A stretch of 54,498 nucleotides of DNA from Cytophagales bacterium (GTDB taxonomy: Bacteria > Bacteroidota > Bacteroidia > Cytophagales > CCMP332): assembly GCA_028279065.1 (NCBI GenBank), contig JANQSY010000066.1, positions 1 through 54,498 of the forward strand. The letters run 5' to 3'. The position numbers and the translations under genes were made by a program. Under the pieces are notes generated by a model, which did no database searches, had not been told where the DNA came from, and saw only the letters and a program-made list of their open reading frames with translations. This document shows positions 36,312 to 44,810 of the stretch, piece by piece. The first letter of the stretch is position 1. Every line of letters starts with the position of its first letter.

Positions 36312-37592
36312 ATGGGTCTGCTTGAAATCGCGCTAATCCTGATCTTTTGTCTTGGTTACGCAGCAATCATCTTTGAACATGTCATCCATGTTGAAAAAAC
36401 AGCTTCAGCAATTCTCACGGGAATACTTTGCTGGACACTTTACATTCTAGGGGTTGAAAATTCCGATCTGGTAAACAGCCAATTATTCACCCACCTAAGT
36501 GATATTTCATCCATTCTTTTCTTCCTAATGGGAGCCATGGCTATTGTGGAGTTGATAGACGCCCATGAAGGATTCAATGTGATCCTGAACAGAATAAAAA
36601 CAAGGAACAAGAAGGCCCTTTTATGGATACTCTGCGTCCTCAGTTTCTTTCTTTCTGCAATCCTGGACAACCTTACCACTTCTATAATCATGGTATCGTT
36701 GCTTCGAAAACTGATTGTGGTGAGAAATGAACGTTGGTATTTCGCTGGTATGGTCATCATCTCTGCAAATGCAGGGGGAGCCTGGACACCAATCGGAGAT
36801 GTAACCACTACCATGCTTTGGATCGGTGGCCAGATCACCTCAGTCGAGACCATGAAGACACTACTTATCCCTAGCATCATTTGCATGATCGTTCCCTTGC
36901 TTTTTGCTACCAAACAGATCAAAGGGAAGATCCCTGACCATAAATCTGGGTTGGATGAAAATAGAAACACCTCTCCTTTTGAACGCCGTTCGATACTATT
37001 GCTTGGAGTCCTGGGTCTGATCTTCGTCCCCTTCTTTAAGTCGATCACCAACCTTCCCCCTTTTATGGGAATGATGTTTAGCCTTGGAATGCTTTGGGTG
37101 GCTACAGAACTGATCCACAGAAGAAAAGAATTCGAGGAAAAGAAACAGTTCCTTGTATCCTCCGCGCTTAGTAAGATCGACCTGTCATCTGTTCTTTTCT
37201 TTTTTGGGATCCTCGCTGCTATTTCAGCCCTCGAAGCAACTGAGATCCTGCATGGCCTGAGTCATTTTCTGGAACACGCGATTTCCGACTACAAAATAAT
37301 TGTCTTTGCCATTGGTATTCTTTCAGCCATTGTGGACAATGTTCCCTTGGTGGCAGCCTCTATGGGCATGTATCCTATGGAGCTCTTTCCCACTGACCAC
37401 CAGTTCTGGCAGTTCATGGCCTATTGTGCCGGAACCGGAGGAAGCATCCTTATCATCGGGTCGGCCGCAGGGGTGACAATTATGGGGATGGAAAAGGTAA
37501 ATTTCTTCTGGTATATCAGAAGGATCTCTCTGCTAGCTTTCTCGGGATATGTTGTTGGGGCAATTACCTACCTGGGACTGATGGCTATTTAG
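36312..37592 (+). CDS. nhaD: Na+/H+ antiporter NhaD
   Basis: 426 residues with about 12 transmembrane helices (ion-transporter superfamily). Conserved segments are ILDNLTTSIIMVSLLRK, GGAWTPIGDVTTTMLW, and VDNVPLVAASMGMY with the buried Asp-Asn pair. It exports Na+ (and Li+) in exchange for protons, consistent with a saline habitat. It is divergent from the perR-like gene. Confidence 0.9.
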   Translation: MGLLEIALILIFCLGYAAIIFEHVIHVEKTASAILTGILCWTLYILGVENSDLVNSQLFTHLSDISSILFFLMGAMAIVELIDAHEGFNVILNRIKTRNKKALLWILCVLSFFLSAILDNLTTSIIMVSLLRKLIVVRNERWYFAGMVIISANAGGAWTPIGDVTTTMLWIGGQITSVETMKTLLIPSIICMIVPLLFATKQIKGKIPDHKSGLDENRNTSPFERRSILLLGVLGLIFVPFFKSITNLPPFMGMMFSLGMLWVATELIHRRKEFEEKKQFLVSSALSKIDLSSVLFFFGILAAISALEATEILHGLSHFLEHAISDYKIIVFAIGILSAIVDNVPLVAASMGMYPMELFPTDHQFWQFMAYCAGTGGSILIIGSAAGVTIMGMEKVNFFWYIRRISLLAFSGYVVGAITYLGLMAI

Positions 37593-37776
37593 CAGGCGGG
37601 TTCTGGTTTTTTACCGGGATACCCATTTGATGGATGGCATCAACCAGATCAAAGATCAGATCATTCAATTCTGTAGACAGGCTATGATTCCCTGGATCAG
37701 AATTTCCGTTTTGGGAAACCTTTTTCTCTGAAACTTTGTGGTTTTTCAAATTGTGATCAGGTTCGGGCTTATCCAA
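37585..37776 (-). CDS. Possible small protein, 63 residues
   Basis: A hydrophilic frame starting at TTG, ending in LNDLIFDLVDAIHQMGIPV, an amphipathic segment. The first half is rich in Lys, Asn and Ser. It overlaps the nhaD stop by eight bases and has no recognisable family. The C-terminal half reads like real protein, but no promoter was seen, so it may be spurious. Confidence 0.3.
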   Translation of the reverse strand: MDKPEPDHNLKNHKVSEKKVSQNGNSDPGNHSLSTELNDLIFDLVDAIHQMGIPVKNQNPPAK

Positions 37777-37892
37777 GCTATCTTTTTTACGAGCACAAAA
37801 AAATTAAAAAAATACCAGAATTTCTCTTTTTTCAATGGATTATCCACAAGCCAATCTAATGTTTTTTTGATTTTTCACAAAAATATTACATA
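37777..37892. other. AT-rich spacer with two DnaA-box-like 9-mers
   Basis: Between convergent genes lies a very AT-rich stretch with long A and T runs. TTATCCACA (37840-37848) is a perfect DnaA box, and TTTTTCACA (37871-37879) fits the relaxed TTWTNCACA. Both are in the same orientation, 31 bases apart. Two boxes between convergent genes are weak evidence for any replication role. Confidence 0.3.
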
Positions 37893-38666
37893 CTATTTTC
37901 CGGTAAATTTTGGTGGCCTTTTCTCAATAAAGGCATTCATGCCCTCTTTTTGGTCTTCAGAATCGAATAATAAGTAGAAATTCTTACGTTCAAAGTGCAG
38001 CCCTTCATCCAAAAAAGTTTCGAATGAGCGGTTAACTGCTTCCTTAGCCAAAGAAGCCGCCAAAGGGGACATTTTTGAGATCTTTTCAGCAAGATTGAGG
38101 GCTTCTGTAAGATAAAATTCCACAGGCACTACCTTATTCACCAATCCATGTTTTTCAGCTTCTGTTGCAGAAAGAAAATCACCGGTTAGGACCAATTCCA
38201 TTGCCTTGGCTTTACCCAAAGCTTTAGTTAATCTTTGTGTTCCCCCGGCTCCCGGCATTACACCGATCTTGATTTCTGGTTGGCCAAACTTGGCCGTTTC
38301 TGAGGCGATGATCATATCGCAAAGCATGCTCAGCTCACAACCTCCTCCCAGAGCAAAACCAGAAACCGCTGCAATAATTGGTTTTTTGGTCTTTCTGATC
38401 TGATCCCAGGTGGAAAACTGGTCTATCTTGAGCATATCAACGGAATTCCTACCAGCCATTTGCTTGATATCAGCACCGGCCGCAAAAGCCTTCTCATTTC
38501 CTGCAAGGACAATAACCCGAACGGAATCATCCTTATCAAGTGCCTGCAGGGATTCTTTTATCTCCTGCATTAGCTCAAGATTAAGTGCATTAAGTTCTTT
38601 GGGTCTGTTAAGAGTCAGAAGTGCTACACCTGGCCTTGCTGCCCTTTCTTCAAGCAAAAATTTCAT
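37893..38666 (-). CDS. Enoyl-CoA hydratase/isomerase (crotonase family)
   Basis: 257 residues. The oxyanion-hole segments are FAAGADIKQMAG and GFALGGGCELSM. The two catalytic glutamates are in CELSMLCDM and PEIKIGVMPGAGGTQRL. It hydrates trans-2-enoyl-CoA esters in fatty-acid or amino-acid breakdown. It is monocistronic by appearance, and the chain-length specificity is not predictable. The ATG start is clear. Confidence 0.92.
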   Translation of the reverse strand: MKFLLEERAARPGVALLTLNRPKELNALNLELMQEIKESLQALDKDDSVRVIVLAGNEKAFAAGADIKQMAGRNSVDMLKIDQFSTWDQIRKTKKPIIAAVSGFALGGGCELSMLCDMIIASETAKFGQPEIKIGVMPGAGGTQRLTKALGKAKAMELVLTGDFLSATEAEKHGLVNKVVPVEFYLTEALNLAEKISKMSPLAASLAKEAVNRSFETFLDEGLHFERKNFYLLFDSEDQKEGMNAFIEKRPPKFTGK

Positions 38667-38692
38667 GGTGATGAATTGAACCGAAAAGAACC

Positions 38693-38729
38693 AAAAAAAA
38701 GAAGGCTTTCCAAAAATTGGAAAGCCTTC
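38693..38729 (-). terminator. Rho-independent terminator
   Basis: An 11-bp stem GAAGGCTTTCC/GGAAAGCCTTC (38701-38711 and 38719-38729) with a 7-base loop. On the minus strand it is followed by eight T. It ends the GNAT-like gene and separates it from the crotonase gene downstream. Confidence 0.9.
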
Positions 38730-38832
38730 CTACTCTTGCTTTTTGAACGAATTAAACAGGTGTATGAAAAATTGCTGTCTTCAGAGTTATATCCCCCTGA
38801 TAGACAAAAGGTAACCTGAACTTCTGATTTTC

Positions 38833-39753
38833 CTAAAAATTTCCTTTAAGTCTGCATTTTAAGCTTGGAACTCCTCCCAGCCTTGACTTGAAAGCGGCTA
38901 GTCCTGCATTCTCCGGACCATCAAGGGGCCCAGCGATCCCAAGATCAAAAATCTCACAACCAAGTTCTTGAGCTCGATTATGCATTGCCAGAGACAAAAA
39001 GACCATTGGACTGAATTTATCATAGTCAGGGTCTGTACCTGGAATGAACTTATAATAGACTCGTCTAGAGACCCTTACCCCAATACCCGCAGCGATTATC
39101 CGATCTTTGTCCAGCACCTCAAATAGATCATAATTATCCCTAAAGAGGTGAATTTGTCTTTCAAGATCCCGGAACTCAATATTTAACGGGATCCCTTTGA
39201 TCGATCTCCATCTCAAGATATTCTCGTAAGCCCTTTTCAAGCCAAGGGTAGAATTCATTTTCATCTCATATCCTGCCCGCATAGAGGCTTTGACCTTCCT
39301 CATTAGTGATGGGTGAAGGCCTGGACTCATTGAGTCGGAACAAGGTATATGAAAGCTCATGGTCTCTGCCTCTAGAGTAAACCCCAGGTTCAACAGGACC
39401 TTCACCTGAGTCATTACAAGTTCTTCATCATATGATTCCGGTGGCAGATCGATGGTAACTTCTCTAATTCCTTTTTCCTGGAGAATGGGGACAAGCTTTT
39501 TGAAGAAATCAGAAATGGCCTGCGATGAAGGCCGATTTCCCAAGGGGTCAATACCTCCGAAGGGCAATCCTGCACCTGAATGGATACTATTATCAAAAAG
39601 TCGGAATTGGAGAAGCAATTTTTTCCCCTCAAGATCCTTCCCTAGTGCAATGTGATCATTCTCCGGTTTGTTCTTGAATCCAGGTTTGTTAAAAAGGAAT
39701 TCAGGTTTGGTTCCTGTTGGTATCTTGGGAGCTGTGATACTGATCTTCAACAA
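38833..39753 (-). CDS. GNAT/FemAB-like acyltransferase
   Basis: 306 residues, with TTG as the only start in range. The C-terminal half has the GNAT-type pattern: DKDRIIAAGIGVRVSRRVYYKF, then SPMVFLSLAMHNRAQELG and CEIFDLGIAGPLDGPENAGLA, as in FemAB-fold proteins that take an acyl or aminoacyl donor. An RWRSIKGIP stretch marks the middle. I infer N-acyl transfer to a cell-surface or small-molecule acceptor; no substrate can be named. Confidence 0.6.
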   Translation of the reverse strand: MLKISITAPKIPTGTKPEFLFNKPGFKNKPENDHIALGKDLEGKKLLLQFRLFDNSIHSGAGLPFGGIDPLGNRPSSQAISDFFKKLVPILQEKGIREVTIDLPPESYDEELVMTQVKVLLNLGFTLEAETMSFHIPCSDSMSPGLHPSLMRKVKASMRAGYEMKMNSTLGLKRAYENILRWRSIKGIPLNIEFRDLERQIHLFRDNYDLFEVLDKDRIIAAGIGVRVSRRVYYKFIPGTDPDYDKFSPMVFLSLAMHNRAQELGCEIFDLGIAGPLDGPENAGLAAFKSRLGGVPSLKCRLKGNF

Positions 39754-39798
39754 TGAAAAGCTAAGGATTGAAAATTATTAATTTTCGAGCTACAGCCG

Positions 39799-40677
39799 AT
39801 GACCTATTTATTATTAAGCCTTCTTTCTTCGGTCGGGATTTTCCTTTTTTTCAAATTCTTCCATTTAAAAAAGGTCTCCTTACTCAAAGCGGTAACTGCT
39901 AATTACCTCTCCTGCACTCTGACAGGATTGATCTACCATTTCGATAGCATCAGCCAGGTCAGGTTGAATGATCTGAGTTGGTTTCCCTATGCCCTGGTAA
40001 TGGGGATGGTTTTCTTTTTTACCTTTTCCTTAATGGGAAGGACAACAGCCTTGAATGGAGTAACTGCCGCTTCAATGGCCACAAAACTCTCACTCGTATT
40101 TCCTACCCTTATCTCAATAGTCATTCTAAAAACAACCTCAACAAGTATCTTCCTCTGGATCGCTTTAGCGATTTCCATTCCCGCCATTGTTCTGGCAAGC
40201 ATAAAGTCGAAAAACAAGGAGATATCCAATTCCGGGTTATTATTACCATTGGCTGTATTCATACTTAGCGGGGCAATTGATGGTGGCATCAACATCTTGA
40301 ATTATTCATTTCATGAAAATCCAAGTTTTGTCCATTTTCCCGGGGTGGTGTTTTTCCTTGCAGCGGTCACAGGTTTTAGCTACCATTTGGTTAAAGGCTC
40401 TCGTATTTCACATTGGGGTGATAAATGGGTATGGGTAGGAGGATTTGGACTGGGAATAGCAAATTATTTTTCCATTGAATTTTTACTCAGAGGCCTTCAA
40501 CATTTTGACAATGACGGAGCATTGGTTTTCCCGTTTCTGAATGTAGCTATCATAGTTCTGAGTTCCATGGCAGGCGTATCATTTTTCAAGGAAAGGTTAA
40601 GCAATCTAAATTTGGTTGGTCTTGGCCTTTCCATAATCTGCCTTTGCCTCTTGATTTTTGCAGGTTTAAATGGATGA
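39799..40677 (+). CDS. EamA/DMT-family transporter
   Basis: 292 residues in ten short hydrophobic helices arranged as two repeated halves, as in drug/metabolite transporters. Recognisable pieces are NGVTAASMATKLSLVFPTLIS in the first half and GALVFPFLNVAIIVLSSMAG with FKERLS in the second. The substrate is unknown. It overlaps the next gene by ATGA and begins an operon divergent from the GNAT-like gene. Confidence 0.83.
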   Translation: MTYLLLSLLSSVGIFLFFKFFHLKKVSLLKAVTANYLSCTLTGLIYHFDSISQVRLNDLSWFPYALVMGMVFFFTFSLMGRTTALNGVTAASMATKLSLVFPTLISIVILKTTSTSIFLWIALAISIPAIVLASIKSKNKEISNSGLLLPLAVFILSGAIDGGINILNYSFHENPSFVHFPGVVFFLAAVTGFSYHLVKGSRISHWGDKWVWVGGFGLGIANYFSIEFLLRGLQHFDNDGALVFPFLNVAIIVLSSMAGVSFFKERLSNLNLVGLGLSIICLCLLIFAGLNG

Positions 40678-41267
40678 ATAGCATTTCGGTAATTACAAGC
40701 GGTTTTTATTCTGAAAAGGGAAGCAAGTTCTTCTCATATCTTTTTCCCCTTTCAAATCAGGAAAAGGTTCCAAAAATCCTCCAGGAGCTTGGAAATAAAC
40801 ACCCTGAGTCCAGGCATATCTGCTATGCTTATCGCCTTATTGGATCTGACATCATTGAGTTTTCTCATGATTCCGGGGAACCCGGCCATAGCGCAGGGGA
40901 TCCTATTCTCCATCAACTAAAAGCATTCGACCTTATTAATACCGTGGGAATTGTTGCCAGGATATATGGAGGAACAAAGCTCGGCATACCGGGATTGAGA
41001 AACGCATACGGATCAGCGATCCGTTCTGCAATTGAGAAGGCCAAAATTTCAACTTTCATTCCCAAGCGGGAAATACTGATCAATTACGGTTATGAACTTG
41101 AAAGCGAAATTGGAAAATTGGTTCATAATTATTCTGGCCAGATTTTGAATAGCTCCTATCAGGAGACTTGCTCAATAAAAGTATCGTTTCCGGAGAAATC
41201 CATTCAAGAAGTAATAAAAACCCTTGTTTCGATGAAGTTCAGGGGTATTGAGTTCAATGAACTTTAA
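40674..41267 (+). CDS. YigZ/IMPACT family protein
   Basis: The start is the ATG at 40674, inside the previous stop. About 197 residues. The N-terminal IMPACT domain shows AYRLIGSDIIEFSHDSGEPGHSAGDPIL and RIYGGTKLGIPGLRNAYGSA, matching the family signatures (GEPxGTAGxPIL, YFGGxKLGxGGLxRAY). A C-terminal ferredoxin-like DUF1949-type half follows. The role is uncertain; relatives are linked to translation regulation. Confidence 0.88.
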   Translation: MNSISVITSGFYSEKGSKFFSYLFPLSNQEKVPKILQELGNKHPESRHICYAYRLIGSDIIEFSHDSGEPGHSAGDPILHQLKAFDLINTVGIVARIYGGTKLGIPGLRNAYGSAIRSAIEKAKISTFIPKREILINYGYELESEIGKLVHNYSGQILNSSYQETCSIKVSFPEKSIQEVIKTLVSMKFRGIEFNEL

Positions 41268-42711
41268 AAACAAAACTCCAGGTCAGCTTTTAACAATCTT
41301 CAGCCCAATAATCTCGGGGCTGGCTTTTTGCCTCAGTTACCATTCATTGGTTATCGATGACTCCTTTGTTCTTTATCGATACGGGAAAAATTTGATCGAC
41401 TTTGGAGTATGGAATTATAACCCAAGTCAGCTCCAATTGGATGAGGCCTATACAAGTTTAGTTGGAGCCGGAATATCCATAATCCCTGCATTGTTAAAAA
41501 TGGATCCCAAATGGTTTACGGTCCTTGTCAATGCATTGGTTCTCGGTTTAATCATATTTCAATTAAAAAAGAAGGCATTTCAAAACACCAGCCTCATTCT
41601 TTGGCTATTACTCGGAAATGCCCTGCTTTTCGTACACTTTTTTTCCGGCATGGAAACCTTCCTTTTCATGCTTGTTCTATTTACCCTTTTCTGGAAGATT
41701 CTTAAGGATGAGGAAAGTGAATGGATCCCAGCCATTTCTTTAATGTTATTCTTGATCCGTCCTGATGGGGTCATATTCTCCCTGTACGGATTTTTCATAA
41801 GCTTCACTAAAGGCCGGAGAGGAAAATTTTATTCGGTACTATGCATTATGAGCATAGCTGTGTACTGGATTTTGAGAACATGGTATTTTGAACAACTCTT
41901 TCCAAATCCTATCCACATAAAATCACTCCAGGGTTTCAAGCCAGGGATTTTTATTTCGAACCTATTTCAGGCAAAATTTTACATCGTCTTTTTAGCAGCC
42001 CTTGTATTTTTTCTTCAGGAGAAGAAGCTCAGAATATTGGCTTTACTCGCATTGGGAACCCTTATATTCCTTTATGCTCCTTCAAGGTTGATGATGAATT
42101 ATGGAGACCGGTTTTTCTTTCAGATATCATTTCCCCTTTTTGCTCTTTCCGTTATCCTTATTCCGATTAAAAGGAAGATCCTGATCTCATCGATCCTCTT
42201 CTTCAATGTTTACTCCCTTGTCCCCTTTCAATACAATCCCCTGTTGACATATGGTCAAAGGCTTCAGTATTCCTATGTGGATCTGGGAAAGAGGCTGGCT
42301 CCCTTTCAAGGCCATACCATGGTCACCGGCGAGGGTGGTTCCTTGCCCTATTATTCCTCCTGGAGAAATTTTGATCCTCTTGGGTTGGGAACCAGGCGGG
42401 GTTCAGAAGGACAAATCGATTTTTTGGAAATTGCCAACCCGGATTTGGTTTTCTTCTATGAAAATGAAGAGGGAATGCTGGAATTGATCCCGGGAGTGGG
42501 GAAATCAAATGATGTGGACAACTGGCTCAAAGAAAATGGGTTCTACAAGGTCTCGGCGTGTTGGTTTTCCCCGGATTACAGGATCCATTCTTTTCTGAAA
42601 AGTGGAGTTGAGGATGAGGAAAAGATAAAATCAGCTCTAATTGAGAATGAAGAATACTCCAAACAAAGTATTACCAAATTCCAAAAATGGTTCTACGGAC
42701 TATTTCACTAA
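41257..42711 (+). CDS. GT-C-type integral membrane glycosyltransferase-like protein
   Basis: About 484 residues, with many hydrophobic helices. The ATG at 41257 is preferred to TTG 41248. The first loop DDSFVLYRYGKNLIDFGVW and YTSLVGAG, followed by FFSGMETFLFML, LIRPDGVIF and YFEQLFPNPIH, is the signature layout of GT-C polyprenyl-phosphate-sugar transferases (AftB/DUF2029-like). A C-terminal soluble part (VTGEGGSLPYYSS, LEIANPDLVFFYENEEG) follows. It probably transfers a sugar on the periplasmic side. Confidence 0.75.
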   Translation: MNFKNKTPGQLLTIFSPIISGLAFCLSYHSLVIDDSFVLYRYGKNLIDFGVWNYNPSQLQLDEAYTSLVGAGISIIPALLKMDPKWFTVLVNALVLGLIIFQLKKKAFQNTSLILWLLLGNALLFVHFFSGMETFLFMLVLFTLFWKILKDEESEWIPAISLMLFLIRPDGVIFSLYGFFISFTKGRRGKFYSVLCIMSIAVYWILRTWYFEQLFPNPIHIKSLQGFKPGIFISNLFQAKFYIVFLAALVFFLQEKKLRILALLALGTLIFLYAPSRLMMNYGDRFFFQISFPLFALSVILIPIKRKILISSILFFNVYSLVPFQYNPLLTYGQRLQYSYVDLGKRLAPFQGHTMVTGEGGSLPYYSSWRNFDPLGLGTRRGSEGQIDFLEIANPDLVFFYENEEGMLELIPGVGKSNDVDNWLKENGFYKVSACWFSPDYRIHSFLKSGVEDEEKIKSALIENEEYSKQSITKFQKWFYGLFH

Positions 42712-43100
42712 CCACAACCGATAATTGCATCGGCCTCGATCTCAACAAGATACTCAGGGCTGATCAGCCCGCTTACCTCTACCATTGTGGTAGCAGGGCC
42801 AACCCCCTTAAAGAACTCACCATGTGCATTTCCTACCCCCTCCCAATTCTGAATATTGGTGACGAACATCCGGGTCCTTACCACATCTTTTCTACTACCT
42901 CCAAGGTTTTCCAAAACCCTTTCGATCTTTTCGAGAATGAATTTGGTTTGGGAATATTCATCGTCCCCTACTACCTCCTGGGCCTCATTAATTGCAACAG
43001 TACCCGTTACAAAAACTCTTTCTCCCACCTGAACCGCTCTGGAGTAGCCAACCTTCTTTTCCCATGGGGCATCTGAATTAAGATTCCTTCTCTTCTTCAT
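42708..43100 (-). CDS. RidA/YjgF-family protein
   Basis: 130 residues. Family landmarks are GYSRAVQVGERVFVTGTV, DVVRTRMFVTNI with the substrate-binding Arg, and a final VEIEADAI with the catalytic-site Glu. RidA hydrolyses reactive enamine/imine intermediates released by PLP enzymes. The start overlaps the end of nhaC by 23 bases, so the pair is probably co-transcribed. Confidence 0.93.
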   Translation of the reverse strand: MKKRRNLNSDAPWEKKVGYSRAVQVGERVFVTGTVAINEAQEVVGDDEYSQTKFILEKIERVLENLGGSRKDVVRTRMFVTNIQNWEGVGNAHGEFFKGVGPATTMVEVSGLISPEYLVEIEADAIIGCG

Positions 43101-44472
43101 CTGATATCCTTCTGATCTTGATATTCAAATATGCAAAGGCAACAGTCATGAATGGGCTGATGATATTAAAAAAGGCAAATGGTAAATATGTAAATGTCGA
43201 AACCCCTAATACACTGGCCTGGGTAGCTCCGCAAGTATTCCAAGGGATCAGTACAGATGTAACCGTCCCGGAGTCTTCCAGGGTCCGGCTCAATACTTCC
43301 GGCTTCAGTCCCCTTTCTCTATAGGTTTTCGCATACATTCTTCCTGGCACGACAATGGACAGGTATTGGTCGGCGGTAATAACATTGAAGAAAATGCAGG
43401 TTGAGGCCGTAGAGGCTACCAGAGAGCCTGTGCTTTTCACCATCCCGATGATCCTCCTTCCAAGGCAGGCAAGCATGCCATTCATTTCCATTATTCCTCC
43501 GAAAAACATGGCACATAGGATCAGCCAGATCGTGTTCAGCATTCCGGCCATACCTCCTGCACTTAAAAGGTCGTCAACGGCAGAATTTCCGGTCGCAATG
43601 CTGGTCTCACCAAACATGGAGATCATGATCGCCATATAGCCTCCTTTTAATCCAGCTGACTCACCTGAAATCTGCTGAAAAAGATGAGGCTGAAAGATCA
43701 GGGCAAAGAGAGCCCCCATAAGCACACCGATGGCAAGGGCAGGAATTGCCGGTGTTCTACGAATTATCATGAAAATTACCGTTGCCGGAACAATAAACAG
43801 CAAGAGGTTTATGTTGAATGTTTCGTCAAGAGAATTCAGTACTGACTCGATCCCCTGGATCTCCCCACCGCTCCCCTTGAACCCCATAAACGTGAAGATC
43901 ACAATAGTGATCAGAATAGAGGGGCCGGTAGTGAAGATCATGTATCGGATATGGGTGAAAAGGTCGGTCCCGGCCATTGCGGGTGCAAGATTTGTGGTAT
44001 CCGAAAGCGGTGACATCTTGTCCCCAAAATAGGCTCCTGAAATAATTGCTCCAGCTATCATTCCCTCACCCCAACCCAGGGTCTTACCAATACCGAGCAA
44101 TGCCACACCCAGGGTTGCTATCGTGGACCATGAACTTCCTGTAGCCAGCGAAACCAGCGCGGAGATCACGCAGGCAGCCATCAGAAAAATTGATGGGTTC
44201 AAGAGTTTAAGGCCATAATAGATCATTGCAGGTACCACTCCGCTAAGCAACCATGTTCCGGCAAGAGAACCGATCAATAGAAGGATCAGCATTGCTGGCA
44301 AAGCAGAGGATATACTGTTCACCGCGCCATCCAGAATTTCATTCCATTTGAAACCCAACCTGAAGGATATTATGACAGCAATCCCTGCGGCAAACAACAA
44401 TGCGATCTGACTTGAACCTGCAAGAGTATCTTCCCCGAAGTAAATAACATTTAATCCGAGTAGGATTACCAA
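43078..44472 (-). CDS. nhaC: Na+/H+ antiporter NhaC, apparently frameshifted at its start
   Basis: 464 residues in this frame. NhaC-family segments are ALPAMLILLLIGSLAGTWLLS, SLATGSSWSTIATLGVALLGIG, GAYFGDKMSPLSDTTNLAPA and PWNTCGATQASVLGV. The listed TTG falls inside the first transmembrane helix. The in-frame sequence upstream (TPKTPSVLLSLVPIFFLV) is clearly family-like but has no ATG, GTG or TTG before a stop. ATGs at 44560-44569 come into frame if one base is removed from the A7 run at 44534-44540. Either a sequence error, slippage or a mutation is implied. Confidence 0.88.
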   Translation of the reverse strand: MVILLGLNVIYFGEDTLAGSSQIALLFAAGIAVIISFRLGFKWNEILDGAVNSISSALPAMLILLLIGSLAGTWLLSGVVPAMIYYGLKLLNPSIFLMAACVISALVSLATGSSWSTIATLGVALLGIGKTLGWGEGMIAGAIISGAYFGDKMSPLSDTTNLAPAMAGTDLFTHIRYMIFTTGPSILITIVIFTFMGFKGSGGEIQGIESVLNSLDETFNINLLLFIVPATVIFMIIRRTPAIPALAIGVLMGALFALIFQPHLFQQISGESAGLKGGYMAIMISMFGETSIATGNSAVDDLLSAGGMAGMLNTIWLILCAMFFGGIMEMNGMLACLGRRIIGMVKSTGSLVASTASTCIFFNVITADQYLSIVVPGRMYAKTYRERGLKPEVLSRTLEDSGTVTSVLIPWNTCGATQASVLGVSTFTYLPFAFFNIISPFMTVAFAYLNIKIRRISDEEEKES

Positions 44473-44810
44473 AAAGAAGATTGGTACAAGAGAAAGAAGT
44501 ACCGAAGGGGTCTTAGGAGTCAGGGCTAGAAAGTTTTTTTAATAATAGCCAATTATTCATTCTCATCATATGAACCTGGAGAGCTTGATTACTAAGGGGT
44601 TACAAAAGAGGAAACAATGAATTAATAAATGTTTAAAAAAGCCTTAAACCAAGCCCGGTCCTTCTTGACAACAAAACAAGCATAAGTATTTGTGTACCAA
44701 TAATTTATAAAAACCTCCAGAAAAGTCCCGAATTAATTATTTCAAAATCTAAGGGAGACAAACCTATAATATCTAAGGACAAATTTTGCAGGGCATAAAA
44801 TCGAAAAGAT
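44473..44810. other. Intergenic region between nhaC and the PhoX-like gene
   Basis: Besides the 5' end of nhaC (see that entry), the region is AT-rich with an inverted GTTTAA...TTAAAC near 44632-44650. An AAATTTTG close to TAnnTTTG lies about 30 bases before the PhoX-like ATG. No RNA gene or ORF is convincing. Confidence 0.4.

Noticed and set aside
36440-37051. 203-codon open frame antisense inside nhaD
   Set aside because: Shadow of the NhaD membrane helices. Composition mirrors the complement and there is no promoter.
37777-37892. Chromosomal replication origin
   Set aside because: Only two box-like 9-mers between convergent genes, with no box cluster, no neighbouring dnaA and no skew information.
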